A stretch of DNA of 64,000 nt, taken from assembly GCF_030160715.1 (NCBI RefSeq), contig NZ_BSOW01000037.1, positions 22,148 through 86,147 on the forward strand, written 5' to 3'. The notes under the pieces were generated by a model. It saw nothing but the letters and a program-made list of their open reading frames with translations. It had not been told where the DNA came from and did not search any database. Source of the stretch: Bradyrhizobium iriomotense. GTDB lineage: Bacteria > Pseudomonadota > Alphaproteobacteria > Rhizobiales > Xanthobacteraceae. Each line of letters starts with the position of its first letter. Position 1 is the first letter of the stretch. Position numbers and translations under genes: made by a program. Of this stretch, positions 27,939 through 36,300 are shown in pieces.

Positions 27939-29135
27939 ATGTCGGGGACTGACAAGAGCAAGGCGGGCCTCGCCCTCGACGGTCCCATCGTGATCCTGGT
28001 CGAGCCGCAGCTCGGCGAGAACATCGGCATGACGGCCCGCGCCATGGGCAACTTCGCACTGAGCCGCTTGCGCATCGTCAACCCGCGCGACGGCTGGCCC
28101 AACATCGCCGCCCAGCGCGCCGCAGCCGGTGCCGACCATATTCTGGAGCGGGTTGAGCTGTTCGATACCGTCGAGCAGGCGGTCTCCGACCTCGACATGT
28201 TGTTCGCCACCTCCGCCCGGGCCCATGATCAGGCCAAGCCGGTGGTCGGCCCGGAAGCGGCGACGAAAGAGATCGCCGGCCATATCGCCAGTGGCGGAAA
28301 GGCCGGCATCCTGTTTGGCCGCGAGCGGTGGGGGCTGACCAATGAGGAGGTCGCCCTCGCCAACCGGGTCATCACCTTCCCGGTTAATCCCGGCTTCGCC
28401 TCGCTGAACCTCGCGCAGGCCGTGCTGCTCGTCGGCTACGAATGGTTCAAGCGGGCGACATCCGGCGCGCTGCCGCATGGCATGCCCGAGCGTTCCGAGC
28501 GCGCCTCGCAGCACCAGATCCAGGCCTTTTTCGACAACCTCGTGCGCGAGCTCGACCGGGTCGAATTTTTGCGCCCGGCCGAGAAACGCGACACCATGCT
28601 GGTCAATTTGCGCAACATCTTCACCCGGATGGAGCCGACCAAGCAGGACATGCACACCTTGCACGGCGTGGTGATGGCGATCGCGGAAGGGCGCAAGGGC
28701 CCGGCCAAGGGTGGGGTGCTCGACGGCGAGCAGGCGACGCGGCTGCGCGCGCTGCTGGCCGAGCACGGCCAGGGCGGGGCGCCCGACAGCGGCTCCACCG
28801 TGCGCGGGCTCGCGCGCCTGCTTCGCCGCAACCCGACCGATGCCGAGCGCCTGCTCTGGCAGGCTCTGACCTGCGACCGCCGCTTCGCCGGCCAGTTCAA
28901 GCGCCAGACCCCGGTCGGCCGGCAGATCCCCGACTTCGTCTCGTTTCCGCACCGGCTCGCGATCGAGCTGGTCAACCCGAGCGAGAGCGAGACCATCGTC
29001 GCCGATCGCGCGGCGCGGCGGGCGTGGCTGGAGGCGCGGGATTATCGGGTGCTGGAGATTCGGGCGGCGGATGTGGAGCGGGATATCGAGCCGCAGCTTG
29101 CGGCGCTGCAGGCGATGATGTCGCAAAGCGCATAG
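27939..29135 (+). CDS. TrmJ-type tRNA/rRNA methyltransferase fused to degenerate DUF559 domain
   Basis: A 398-residue fusion. Residues 1-245 form a SpoU/TrmJ methyltransferase: VILVEPQLGENIGMTARAMG, then GILFGRERWGLTNEEVALAN and FPVNPGFASLNLAQAVLL, the motif 1-3 set of the knotted SAM-binding fold. TrmJ 2'-O-methylates position 32 of tRNAs. From about residue 287 the chain continues as a DUF559/Vsr-like nuclease fold (LRRNPTDAERLLWQALTC, QFKRQTPVGRQIPDFVSFP, RAWLEARDYRVLEI). The usual VELDGGQH active-site stretch is replaced by IELVNPSESE, so nuclease activity is doubtful. Confidence 0.85.
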   Translation: MSGTDKSKAGLALDGPIVILVEPQLGENIGMTARAMGNFALSRLRIVNPRDGWPNIAAQRAAAGADHILERVELFDTVEQAVSDLDMLFATSARAHDQAKPVVGPEAATKEIAGHIASGGKAGILFGRERWGLTNEEVALANRVITFPVNPGFASLNLAQAVLLVGYEWFKRATSGALPHGMPERSERASQHQIQAFFDNLVRELDRVEFLRPAEKRDTMLVNLRNIFTRMEPTKQDMHTLHGVVMAIAEGRKGPAKGGVLDGEQATRLRALLAEHGQGGAPDSGSTVRGLARLLRRNPTDAERLLWQALTCDRRFAGQFKRQTPVGRQIPDFVSFPHRLAIELVNPSESETIVADRAARRAWLEARDYRVLEIRAADVERDIEPQLAALQAMMSQSA

Positions 29136-29140
29136 GTTTC

Positions 29141-29265
29141 GTAGGGTAGGAAAAGCCACTTGTCCGCCGTAGCTCGAAGAGCGAAGGCGGAAGCGCGTGC
29201 CCACCAAGTCGCTCGACGAGGTTGAGACAGTGGTGGGCACGGCGCTCCGCGCCTTTGCCCACCCT
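29141..29265. repeat. GTAGGGTGGGCAAAG-type intergenic repeat, copy 2
   Basis: It starts GTAGGGTAGGAAAAGCCA and ends GGCGCTCCGCGCCTTTGCCCACCC. It carries an extra internal segment (TAGCTCGAAGAGCGAAGGCGGAAGCG) not present in the copy at 16841-16925. Confidence 0.75.
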
Positions 29266-29272
29266 GCAAAGA

Positions 29273-29920
29273 TCACACGGCTTCTAGCTGTTCGGCCGCG
29301 CGTTTCTTCTTCCCCTTCGGCATCCCGAGCAGCGGGCTCGCCGCGAGCGCCGCTGTATCCGCCACGCCCGGATCGCGCGAGATCATCGCGGCGACGATTG
29401 CGCCGTCGATCAACAGCCCGAGCTGATGCGCGAGCACGGCTGGCTCGCTCGAGCCGAGCTCGCCGGCGAGCTTCTCGATATGGCCGAGCACGATCTTCTT
29501 GTGCTTCAGCGCGATGTTACGGAATTGCTTGGCGTCCTTGTCGTGCTCGCCGACGGCGTTGATGAAGGGGCAGCCGTAGAAGCGCTCCTCCGCGAACCAG
29601 CTCTTCAGCGCCGGAAAGATCCGCGTCAGCTTCGCCTGCGCGTCGCCGCCGCCCGCTTCCATGGCGCCGATGAACCATTCGCGCCACTGCTTGCCTTCGC
29701 TCTCCAGCACTGCATTGACGAGGTTGGTCTTGGAGCCGAACAATTTGTAGAGCGTGGTCTTCGCCGTGCCGGCTTCCTCGATGATCGCGTCGATGCCGGT
29801 GGCATTGATGCCGTTCTTGCAGAACAGATGCGTTGCGGCGCTCAGGAGGCGCCCGCGCGCGGATTCATCTTCGCCAGCGGCGGCGTGGGGCGAAGTCTTC
29901 TTCGATGACGTCTTTGCCAT
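29273..29920 (-). CDS. TetR-family transcriptional regulator
   Basis: A 215-residue regulator. The TetR helix-turn-helix is at about residues 24-70 (RLLSAATHLFCKNGINATGI, then AGTAKTTLYKLFGSKTNLVN), followed by an all-helical ligand domain containing FYGCPFINAVGEHD. It is divergent from the OsmC/flavoprotein/rhodanese/ABC/cyanase cluster and is the obvious candidate to regulate it through the inverted repeat at 30121-30130. The N-terminus is unusually Lys/Ser-rich and the C-terminus is basic. Confidence 0.9.
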   Translation of the reverse strand: MAKTSSKKTSPHAAAGEDESARGRLLSAATHLFCKNGINATGIDAIIEEAGTAKTTLYKLFGSKTNLVNAVLESEGKQWREWFIGAMEAGGGDAQAKLTRIFPALKSWFAEERFYGCPFINAVGEHDKDAKQFRNIALKHKKIVLGHIEKLAGELGSSEPAVLAHQLGLLIDGAIVAAMISRDPGVADTAALAASPLLGMPKGKKKRAAEQLEAV

Positions 29921-30120
29921 GAGTCCAAACTTACCCGCAGCCGCGCCGCATCAGCAAGCCGCATCTGTTCCGCGCCGAAAAGATTCGCAGGGGAAAGCTC
30001 ATTTGCATCGCCTTTGAGCAGGAGGCGGCTGATCAATCCGCAGGCAGCGCCGGCTAAGCGGCTCCAATGCTTCGCGTTTTGTTTTTGGCCGTCTCTGGCA
30101 CGCTCCGTGCAAGAAAACAG

Positions 30121-30135
30121 ACCGTTCGGTACACT
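30121..30135 (+). promoter_or_regulatory. Candidate TetR operator overlapping a -10 box
   Basis: ACCGTTCGGT at 30121-30130 is an ACCG-N2-CGGT inverted repeat of the kind many TetR repressors bind. It overlaps TACACT (30130-30135), a plausible -10 element about 33 bases before the OsmC-family start codon. The placement suggests repression of the cluster by the divergent TetR protein. Confidence 0.5.
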
Positions 30136-30167
30136 GCCGGTTTCCACGCCTCCCAGGGAGAAAACTG

Positions 30168-30710
30168 ATGACTGCCGTCGTTCAAAAGACAGTGCTGACG
30201 GGTTGCCTCGCGCCCATCGACAAGAATGGCCTCGAGCAACTGATCGCCAACGGCAAGGCCAATCCGAAGATCATCAAGACCTTGAAGTGCAAGACGGTGG
30301 CGGAGGGCAAGTTCCGCCACGCCAACTACATCCGCAACCTGCCGCCCTACATCGTCGACGAGCCGCCGGGACTTCTGGGCGACGACACCGCGCCCAATCC
30401 GTCCGAGGCCTCGCTCGCCGCGCTCGGCTCCTGTCTCGCCGTCGGCCTGCACGCCAACGCCGTGCATCGCGGATGGATCGTCAACAAGCTCGAACTCGAG
30501 CTCGAGGGCGACCTCAACATCACCGCGGTCTGGGGCACCGGCGACACCTCGGACAAGCCGGTCGGCTTTACCGATGTGCGCGTCAAGGTCGACATGGAGT
30601 GCGAAGGCATCTCGCAGGACGAGGTCAGCGCGCTGGTGGCGCATGTGAAGAAATGGTCGCCGGTCGCCAACACCTTCACCCGTCCCGTCAATCTCGAGGT
30701 CGGCATCTGA
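30168..30710 (+). CDS. OsmC-family protein
   Basis: A 180-residue OsmC/Ohr-fold protein. The conserved segment SEASLAALGSCLAVGLHANAV contains the reactive cysteine, and SPVANTFTRPV near the end is typical of one OsmC subgroup. The second catalytic cysteine of classical Ohr/OsmC peroxidases is not at its usual place, so ordinary hydroperoxide reduction is uncertain. GGGAG lies eight bases upstream of the ATG. It is the first gene of a seven-gene cluster ending in cyanase. Confidence 0.85.
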   Translation: MTAVVQKTVLTGCLAPIDKNGLEQLIANGKANPKIIKTLKCKTVAEGKFRHANYIRNLPPYIVDEPPGLLGDDTAPNPSEASLAALGSCLAVGLHANAVHRGWIVNKLELELEGDLNITAVWGTGDTSDKPVGFTDVRVKVDMECEGISQDEVSALVAHVKKWSPVANTFTRPVNLEVGI

Positions 30711-30747
30711 GCTGACGGCAAGCAGGGCAAAGGTGCGGGAGAGGATC

Positions 30748-31860
30748 ATGGGTTCACTGGCTTTATCGCGGGTCGAAGCTGTCGATCAGCCCGCGCCTTC
30801 GCTCGTCGACGAGGTCGCCAGGATCGCGCGCGAGGCACTCGCGCCGCTGGCGGCCGGTATAGATGCCGGCTCGGTCTACCCGGCCGAGGTGCTGCGCCAG
30901 TTTGGCAAGGTCGGCGCCTGGGGCAGTCACGTCCCGCAGGAAGGACCTGCCGATCTGCGCTGCGCCATCCAGTCGATGGCGGCGATCGGCGAAGTTTGCG
31001 GCGCCACCGCCTTCATGGCGTGGTGCCAGACCACGCTGGTCTGGTACGCAGCGAACTCGACCAACCTGCGGCTCGCGAAACGTTTTGGCGACGGGTTTTC
31101 GACCGGCCGGCTGCTTGGCGGCACCGGGCTCTCCAACCCGATGAAGAGCTTCTTCGGCATCGAGAAGCTGAAGCTGAAGGGCCGCAAGGTCGAGGGTGGC
31201 TACATCGTGCGCGGCGCGCTGCCCTGGGTCTCCAATCTCGGTCCCGATCACTACTTCGGCACGATCTTCGAGCGCGAGGACGAGCCTGGCCTCGTGATGT
31301 TCCTTGCCGACTGCGCAGACCCCGCAATCACGCTGACGCCCTGCAAGCCGTTCCTCGCCATGGACGGCACCGGCACTTATGGGGTGCAGTTCCGCGACGC
31401 CTTCGTGCCCGACGATCTGATCCTCGCCGATCCTGCCGGGCCCTTCGTGAATAAGATCCGTGCCGGCTTCATCCTGCTTCAGGCCGGCATGGCGCTCGGC
31501 GTGATCCGGGACTGCACCAACATCATGGACGAGGTCGCCGCGCCGCTCGGTCACGTCAACCGCTATCTGCCGCAGCAGCCGGAGAATTTTCGTGATCTTG
31601 CCGCGGAGCTCGAGGCCGAGACCATGGCGCTGGCGCGCGATCCCTACAATGCGGACGAGACCTATTGGCGCAAGGTGATCGCACTCCGGCTTCGCGCGGG
31701 CGAAGTCAGCGTCGCCGCTGCGCACGCCGCGATGCTGCATTGTGGCGCCCGCGGCTACCTGAAAAGCCACCGCGCGCAGCGACGGCTGCGCGAGGCCTAT
31801 TTCGTCGCGATCGTCACGCCGGCCACCAAGCAGCTGCGCAAGATGCTCGCCGACGCCTGA
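30748..31860 (+). CDS. Acyl-CoA-dehydrogenase-fold flavoprotein lacking the usual catalytic Glu region
   Basis: A 370-residue protein of the acyl-CoA dehydrogenase superfamily (helical N-terminal domain, beta domain near GLSNPMKSFFGIEKLKLKG, helical C-terminal domain). The C-terminal helix reads MLHCGARGYLKSHRAQRRLR followed by FVAIVTPATKQL, where acyl-CoA dehydrogenases have the Glu-bearing YEGT motif. That loss is typical of superfamily members that act as flavin monooxygenases (for example DszC-like enzymes) rather than acyl-CoA oxidoreductases. The start at 30748 follows GGGAGAGG. Given its neighbours, an oxidation of a small S- or N-containing compound is possible, which is inference. 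Confidence 0.75.
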   Translation: MGSLALSRVEAVDQPAPSLVDEVARIAREALAPLAAGIDAGSVYPAEVLRQFGKVGAWGSHVPQEGPADLRCAIQSMAAIGEVCGATAFMAWCQTTLVWYAANSTNLRLAKRFGDGFSTGRLLGGTGLSNPMKSFFGIEKLKLKGRKVEGGYIVRGALPWVSNLGPDHYFGTIFEREDEPGLVMFLADCADPAITLTPCKPFLAMDGTGTYGVQFRDAFVPDDLILADPAGPFVNKIRAGFILLQAGMALGVIRDCTNIMDEVAAPLGHVNRYLPQQPENFRDLAAELEAETMALARDPYNADETYWRKVIALRLRAGEVSVAAAHAAMLHCGARGYLKSHRAQRRLREAYFVAIVTPATKQLRKMLADA

Positions 31861-31911
31861 GATTTACGAGTCCACCCAAGACCACCACCAACCTCAACGG
31901 AGAGGCCGCCA

Positions 31912-32790
31912 ATGACGGACGTTCTGATCTCTGCCAGCGAACTTGCCGATCTCTTGAAGACCGAGCCGTGTGTCGTCATCGACACCCGCAACCCCGACGC
32001 CTATGGCGCCGGGCATCTCCCCAACGCCGTGAACGTGCACGACATCTTCACCTATCTCGCGACATCGACGCCGGAAGGCATCCACGAGCTGAAGACCAAA
32101 TTCGCCGATGCGTTCGGGGCTGCCGGTCTCTCGGGCAAGGAAACCGCCGTGGTCTACGAGCAGTCGATGAATTCGGGCTTCGGCCAGTCCTGCCGTGGCT
32201 ACTACCTGCTCACGATGCTCGGCTATCCCAAGGTGAAGGTGCTGCATGGCGGCTTCGACGCCTGGGCGGCCGCTGGCTTCCCCGTGACGAAGGACGTGCC
32301 GGCGCCCGCCAAGGCCTCGTTTGCGATCGTGCCTGAGGCCGGCGACATCCTGATCGATGCCAAGACCATGCTCGGCGCGGTCGGCAAGCCCGGCATCGCC
32401 ATCCTCGACGTGCGCGACGTCGACGAGTGGATCGGCGACAGCTCATCGCCCTATGGCAAGGATTTTTGCCCGCGCAAGGGCCGCATCCCCGGCGCGGTGT
32501 GGCTGGAATGGTACCGCATGATGAAGCCGACCGCCGAGGGCCCGCGCTTCAAGTCCAAGGACGAGATTTTGGCGGAATGCGCCACCGTTGGCATCTCGCA
32601 GACGACGCCGGTCTATCTCTACTGCTTCAAGGGCGCGCGGGCCTCGAACACATTCCTGGCGCTGAAGAACGCAGGGGTGAAGGACGTGCGGATGTATTTC
32701 GGTTCCTGGAACGAGTGGTCGCGCGATCCGTCGCTGCCGATCGAGCAGGGCCTGCCGGTCGCTGCCCAGGTAACAGGCAAGGCGGCATAG
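31912..32790 (+). CDS. Sulfurtransferase with two rhodanese domains
   Basis: A 292-residue thiosulfate/3-mercaptopyruvate sulfurtransferase-type protein. Domain 1 covers about residues 5-130 (VVIDTRNPDAYGAGHLPNAV) and domain 2 about 145-280 (AILDVRDVDEWIG, GRIPGAVWLEW). The active-site cysteine loop is YCFKGARASNT in domain 2. Rhodaneses move sulfane sulfur to acceptors such as cyanide, giving thiocyanate. No signal peptide is seen. GGAGAGG precedes the ATG. It sits between the flavoprotein and the cyanate/nitrate-type transporter. Confidence 0.88.
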   Translation: MTDVLISASELADLLKTEPCVVIDTRNPDAYGAGHLPNAVNVHDIFTYLATSTPEGIHELKTKFADAFGAAGLSGKETAVVYEQSMNSGFGQSCRGYYLLTMLGYPKVKVLHGGFDAWAAAGFPVTKDVPAPAKASFAIVPEAGDILIDAKTMLGAVGKPGIAILDVRDVDEWIGDSSSPYGKDFCPRKGRIPGAVWLEWYRMMKPTAEGPRFKSKDEILAECATVGISQTTPVYLYCFKGARASNTFLALKNAGVKDVRMYFGSWNEWSRDPSLPIEQGLPVAAQVTGKAA

Positions 32791-32910
32791 AACCTGCATG
32801 TTTCTCGCCGCCCGGCTGCGCAAGGCGCGTAGCCGGGCGGCGATGGAATTTTGACCGACGCGGCGGCCAACGACGTTCGTCGCGCGGGCGTGACAAAGGG
32901 GCGCAGCAGC

Positions 32911-34293
32911 ATGTCCACGTTCGACGATCCCTTCGACGCCGACCGCAGCCTTCGCGCAGCCTGCGTCTGTGGCCAGCATCGCTCCGCCGCGGAGCATGAG
33001 CAGTCGGCGCTGGCGCTGCGTTGCGAGCCGGCCGAGAGCGAGGACAAGCGTTACGAGGGCGTGGTGGCATCCGCCGTGATGCGCGCGATGTTTCCTCAAG
33101 ACGCCGCGCGCCGGGCCTTCCTGAAATCGGTCGGTGCGTCGACGGCGCTTGTTGCGCTGTCGCAGTTTTTTCCGCTCAAGACCGCGACCGAAGTGTTTGC
33201 CGGAGCGAGCGCGCCGGAGAAGAAGGACCTCAAGGTCGGCTTCATCCCGATCACCTGCGCAACGCCGATCATCATGGCGGCTCCGCTCGGCTTCTATGCC
33301 AAGCACGGCCTCAATGTCGAAGTGGTGAAGACCGCCGGCTGGGCGGTGATCCGCGACAAGACCATCAACAAGGAATACGACGCCGCCCACATGCTGGCGC
33401 CGATGCCGATCGCGATCTCGCTGGGACTTGGCGCGAACGCGATCCCCTTCACCGTGCCCGCGATCGAGAACATCAACGGGCAGGGCATCGTGCTCGCGGT
33501 GAAGCACAAGGACAAGCGCGAGCCGAAGGATTGGAAGGGCCTGAAGTTCGCGATTCCCTTCGACTACTCCATGCACAATTACCTCTTGCGCTATTACCTC
33601 GCGGAGAACGGGCTCGATCCGGATACCGACGTGCAGTTGCGCTCGGTGCCGCCGCCGGAAATGGTCGCCAATCTCCGCGCCGACAACATCGACGGCTTCC
33701 TCGCGCCCGACAACATCTGCCAGCGCGCGATCTATGATGGCGTCGGCTTCATGCATCTCCTGTCGAAGGAGATCTGGGACGGCCATCCCTGCTGCAGCTT
33801 TGCCGCCAGTCGCGAGTTCATCACGACGGCGCCGAACAGCTTTGCGGCACTGACGCGGGCCATCGTCGATGCCACCGCGTATGCGTCCAAGGCGGAGAAC
33901 CGCAAGCAGATCGCCGAAGCCATCGCGCCTGCCAACTACATCAATGCGCCTGTTACCGTGCTGGAACAAGTGCTGACCGGCACCTATGCCGATGGTCTCG
34001 GCGGTGTAAAGACGGACGAAAAACGCGTCGATTTCGATCCGTTCCCCTGGCAGTCCTTCGCGGTTTGGATGCTGACGCAGATGAAGCGCTGGGGCCAGAT
34101 CAAGGGTGACGTCGACTACAAGGCCGTCGCCGAGCAGGTGTATCTGGCAACCGATACCAGGAAGCTGATGACCGAGATGGGCCTGACGCCGCCTTCGAGC
34201 GCGTACAAGTCGTTTGCGGTGATGGGCAAGACGTTCGATCCGGAGAAGCCGGACGATTACGTCGCGAGCTTCAAGATCAGGAAGCAGTCGTGA
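32911..34293 (+). CDS. CmpA/NrtA-type ABC transporter substrate-binding protein with long N-terminal extension
   Basis: A 460-residue binding protein of the nitrate/bicarbonate/cyanate family (KVGFIPITCATPIIMAAPLG, then FYAKHGLNVEVVKTAGWAVI). A twin-arginine signal (RRAFLKSVGASTALVALS) is present but starts only at residue 67. It is preceded by a Cys/His-rich stretch (C18, C20, H23, H29 and C38 in ACVCGQHRSAAEHEQ...LRC). The start at 32911 follows AAAGGGG; an upstream TTG at 32851 would lengthen it further. With the permease, ATPase and cyanase downstream the likely ligand is cyanate or a similar small anion. Confidence 0.85.
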   Translation: MSTFDDPFDADRSLRAACVCGQHRSAAEHEQSALALRCEPAESEDKRYEGVVASAVMRAMFPQDAARRAFLKSVGASTALVALSQFFPLKTATEVFAGASAPEKKDLKVGFIPITCATPIIMAAPLGFYAKHGLNVEVVKTAGWAVIRDKTINKEYDAAHMLAPMPIAISLGLGANAIPFTVPAIENINGQGIVLAVKHKDKREPKDWKGLKFAIPFDYSMHNYLLRYYLAENGLDPDTDVQLRSVPPPEMVANLRADNIDGFLAPDNICQRAIYDGVGFMHLLSKEIWDGHPCCSFAASREFITTAPNSFAALTRAIVDATAYASKAENRKQIAEAIAPANYINAPVTVLEQVLTGTYADGLGGVKTDEKRVDFDPFPWQSFAVWMLTQMKRWGQIKGDVDYKAVAEQVYLATDTRKLMTEMGLTPPSSAYKSFAVMGKTFDPEKPDDYVASFKIRKQS

Positions 34294-34311
34294 GGATGCT
34301 TCTTTCGCCAA

Positions 34312-34440
34312 TGTCGTCCCGGCGAAGGCCGGGACCCATAACCCCAGGGAGAAGTTTGGCGAAGACTCGCATTTCGGTACTCCTACCGATCGCGATCGAT
34401 AGATTCCGCGGTATGGGTCCCGGCCTTCGCCGGGACGACG
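34312..34440. repeat. Long inverted repeat inside the transporter operon
   Basis: The left arm GTCGTCCCGGCGAAGGCCGG (continuing GACCCATA) at 34312-34339 is the exact complement of the right arm TATGGGTCCCGGCCTTCGCC (continuing GGGACGAC) at 34413-34440. About 73 bases lie between them. Each arm also has an internal CCGGCGAAGGCCGG palindrome. It separates the binding-protein gene from the permease gene. Confidence 0.85.
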
Positions 34441-34459
34441 TGTGGAGAGGTTTTGCAAG

Positions 34460-35299
34460 ATGACCTCATCCCTCCGTCTTCGCGCAGGGCTCCTTTCTAT
34501 CGCATTGCTAGCCGCCTTTCTCGGCATCTGGCATCTCGCCACGCGCTCGACCGCGACGGTCGCCGCGATGAATCCCGAATACGCCAAGCTGATGGGTTTG
34601 ACCGCAACGCAGGGCAAGTCTGCGATGCCCGGTCCGCTCGATGTCGGCGCAAAGCTCTGGGAGCATTTGAGGCGGCCGTTCTACGACAACGGGCCCAACG
34701 ACAAGGGTCTCGGCATCCAGCTCGGTTATTCGATCGCGCGTGTCGGCACCGGCTATCTGCTGGCCGTGCTGGTCGCTATCCCGCTCGGCTTCCTCATCGG
34801 CATGTCGCCGCTGCTCAGCAAAGCGCTGGATCCTTTCATCCAGGTGCTGAAGCCGATCTCGCCGCTCGCCTGGATGCCGCTGGCGCTCTACACCATCAAG
34901 GATTCCTCGATCTCGGCGATCTTCGTGATCTTCATCTGCTCGGTCTGGCCGATGCTGCTCAACACCGCCTTTGGCGTCGCGAGCGTGCGCAAGGAATGGA
35001 TCAATGTCGCACGCACCCTCGAGGTTGGCACCATCAGGCGCGCCTTCACGGTGATCCTGCCGGCCGCCGCGCCGACGATCCTCACGGGCATGCGGATTTC
35101 CATCGGCATCGCCTGGCTCGTGATCGTCGCGGCCGAAATGCTCGTCGGCGGCACCGGCATCGGCTACTTCGTCTGGAACGAGTGGAACAATCTTTCGATC
35201 ACCAATGTGATCATCGCGATCCTCCTGATCGGGCTCGTCGGCATGCTGCTCGACCAGATCCTCGCGCGCTTCACGCGCATGGTCACGTTTCCGGAGTGA
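34460..35299 (+). CDS. ABC transporter permease, NrtB/CynB type
   Basis: A 279-residue inner-membrane permease with about six helices. The binding-protein-dependent transport (EAA) loop is visible around EWINVARTLEVGTIRRAFTV ILPAAAPTILTGM. The sequence LDPFIQVLKPISPLAWMPLAL is typical of nitrate, cyanate and taurine transporters. The start at 34460 has GAGAGG nine bases upstream. Its stop is three bases before the ATPase start, so the two are translationally linked. Confidence 0.9.
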   Translation: MTSSLRLRAGLLSIALLAAFLGIWHLATRSTATVAAMNPEYAKLMGLTATQGKSAMPGPLDVGAKLWEHLRRPFYDNGPNDKGLGIQLGYSIARVGTGYLLAVLVAIPLGFLIGMSPLLSKALDPFIQVLKPISPLAWMPLALYTIKDSSISAIFVIFICSVWPMLLNTAFGVASVRKEWINVARTLEVGTIRRAFTVILPAAAPTILTGMRISIGIAWLVIVAAEMLVGGTGIGYFVWNEWNNLSITNVIIAILLIGLVGMLLDQILARFTRMVTFPE

Positions 35300-35302
35300 A
35301 CG

Positions 35303-36229
35303 GTGGTGACCGACAAATTCATCTCCATCGAGGGCATTGCTAAGCGCTATCCGGGCGCGGGCGGCGGCACGACGGCCGTGTTCGAGAATCTGTGGCTGTC
35401 GATGGCGCGCGGCGAGTTCGCCTGCGTGATCGGCCACTCCGGTTGCGGCAAGACCACGGTGCTCAACATCCTCGCCGGCCTCGACACGCCGAGTGCGGGC
35501 GCGGTGGTCGTCGACGGGCAGGCGATCGAAGGCACGAGCCTGGATCGCGCGGTGATCTTCCAGAGCCACGCGCTGTTGCCCTGGCGCACGGTGCTCGGCA
35601 ACGTCGCCTATGCCGTAAGCTCGAAATGGCGCAAATGGGAGCGCGCCAGGGTGAGGGCGCATGCGCAGACCTTCATCGACCTCGTCGGCCTGACCGGCTC
35701 GGAGCACAAGCATCCCTCGGAACTGTCAGGCGGCATGAAGCAGCGCGTCGGCATCGCCCGCGCGTTGTCGATCACGCCGAAGATCATGCTGATGGACGAG
35801 CCGTTCTCGGCGCTGGACGCGCTGACGCGCGGCACGCTCCAGGACGAGGTGCGGCGCATCTGCCTCGAGACGGGGCAGACCGCGTTCATGATCACGCATG
35901 ACGTGGATGAAGCGATCTACCTCGCCGACAAGATCTTCCTGATGACCAATGGCCCTGGCGCGGTACTTGCCGAGGTCGTCGAAAATCCACTGCCCAAGGA
36001 CCGCGGCCGCTCGGACCTGCATCGCCATCCGCTCTACTACGCGCTGCGCAACCACATCATCGATTTCCTGGTCAGCCGCAGCAGGAGTTTTGCGACCGAG
36101 AAGCCCGATCACGATCCGCGCAAGGTGCCGCTCGTGCATGTCGGCAAGCCCGGATTGACGATCGCCTCCAGCGGCGACGAGCAACGACAGACGCGAATAC
36201 CCCCAACAAATCCCGGCTTGACCGGCTGA
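35303..36229 (+). CDS. ABC transporter ATP-binding protein, NrtD/CynD type
   Basis: A 308-residue ATPase with Walker A GHSGCGKTT, Q-loop FQSHALLPW, signature LSGGMKQR, Walker B IMLMDEP and switch ITHDVDEAIYLAD. It starts at a GTG with GGAG six bases upstream. About 45 residues after the nucleotide-binding domain are poorly conserved and Pro/Thr/Asp-rich. It energises uptake with the permease and binding protein just upstream. Confidence 0.92.
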   Translation: MVTDKFISIEGIAKRYPGAGGGTTAVFENLWLSMARGEFACVIGHSGCGKTTVLNILAGLDTPSAGAVVVDGQAIEGTSLDRAVIFQSHALLPWRTVLGNVAYAVSSKWRKWERARVRAHAQTFIDLVGLTGSEHKHPSELSGGMKQRVGIARALSITPKIMLMDEPFSALDALTRGTLQDEVRRICLETGQTAFMITHDVDEAIYLADKIFLMTNGPGAVLAEVVENPLPKDRGRSDLHRHPLYYALRNHIIDFLVSRSRSFATEKPDHDPRKVPLVHVGKPGLTIASSGDEQRQTRIPPTNPGLTG

Positions 36230-36235
36230 TTATTG

Positions 36236-36285
36236 ACGCATGGTCTTTCGGAAAACCGTTCACACTTTTCCGGATCATGCTTTTG
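36236..36285 (-). repeat. Partial copy D of the main intergenic repeat
   Basis: Only the AGCATGATCCGG half is present (CATGGTCTTTCGGAAAACCG, then CACTTTTCCGGATCATGC). It lies between the ATPase gene and cynS and, unlike the full copies, does not touch a stop codon. Confidence 0.75.
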
Positions 36286-36300
36286 CAGAGGAGACCTGAC

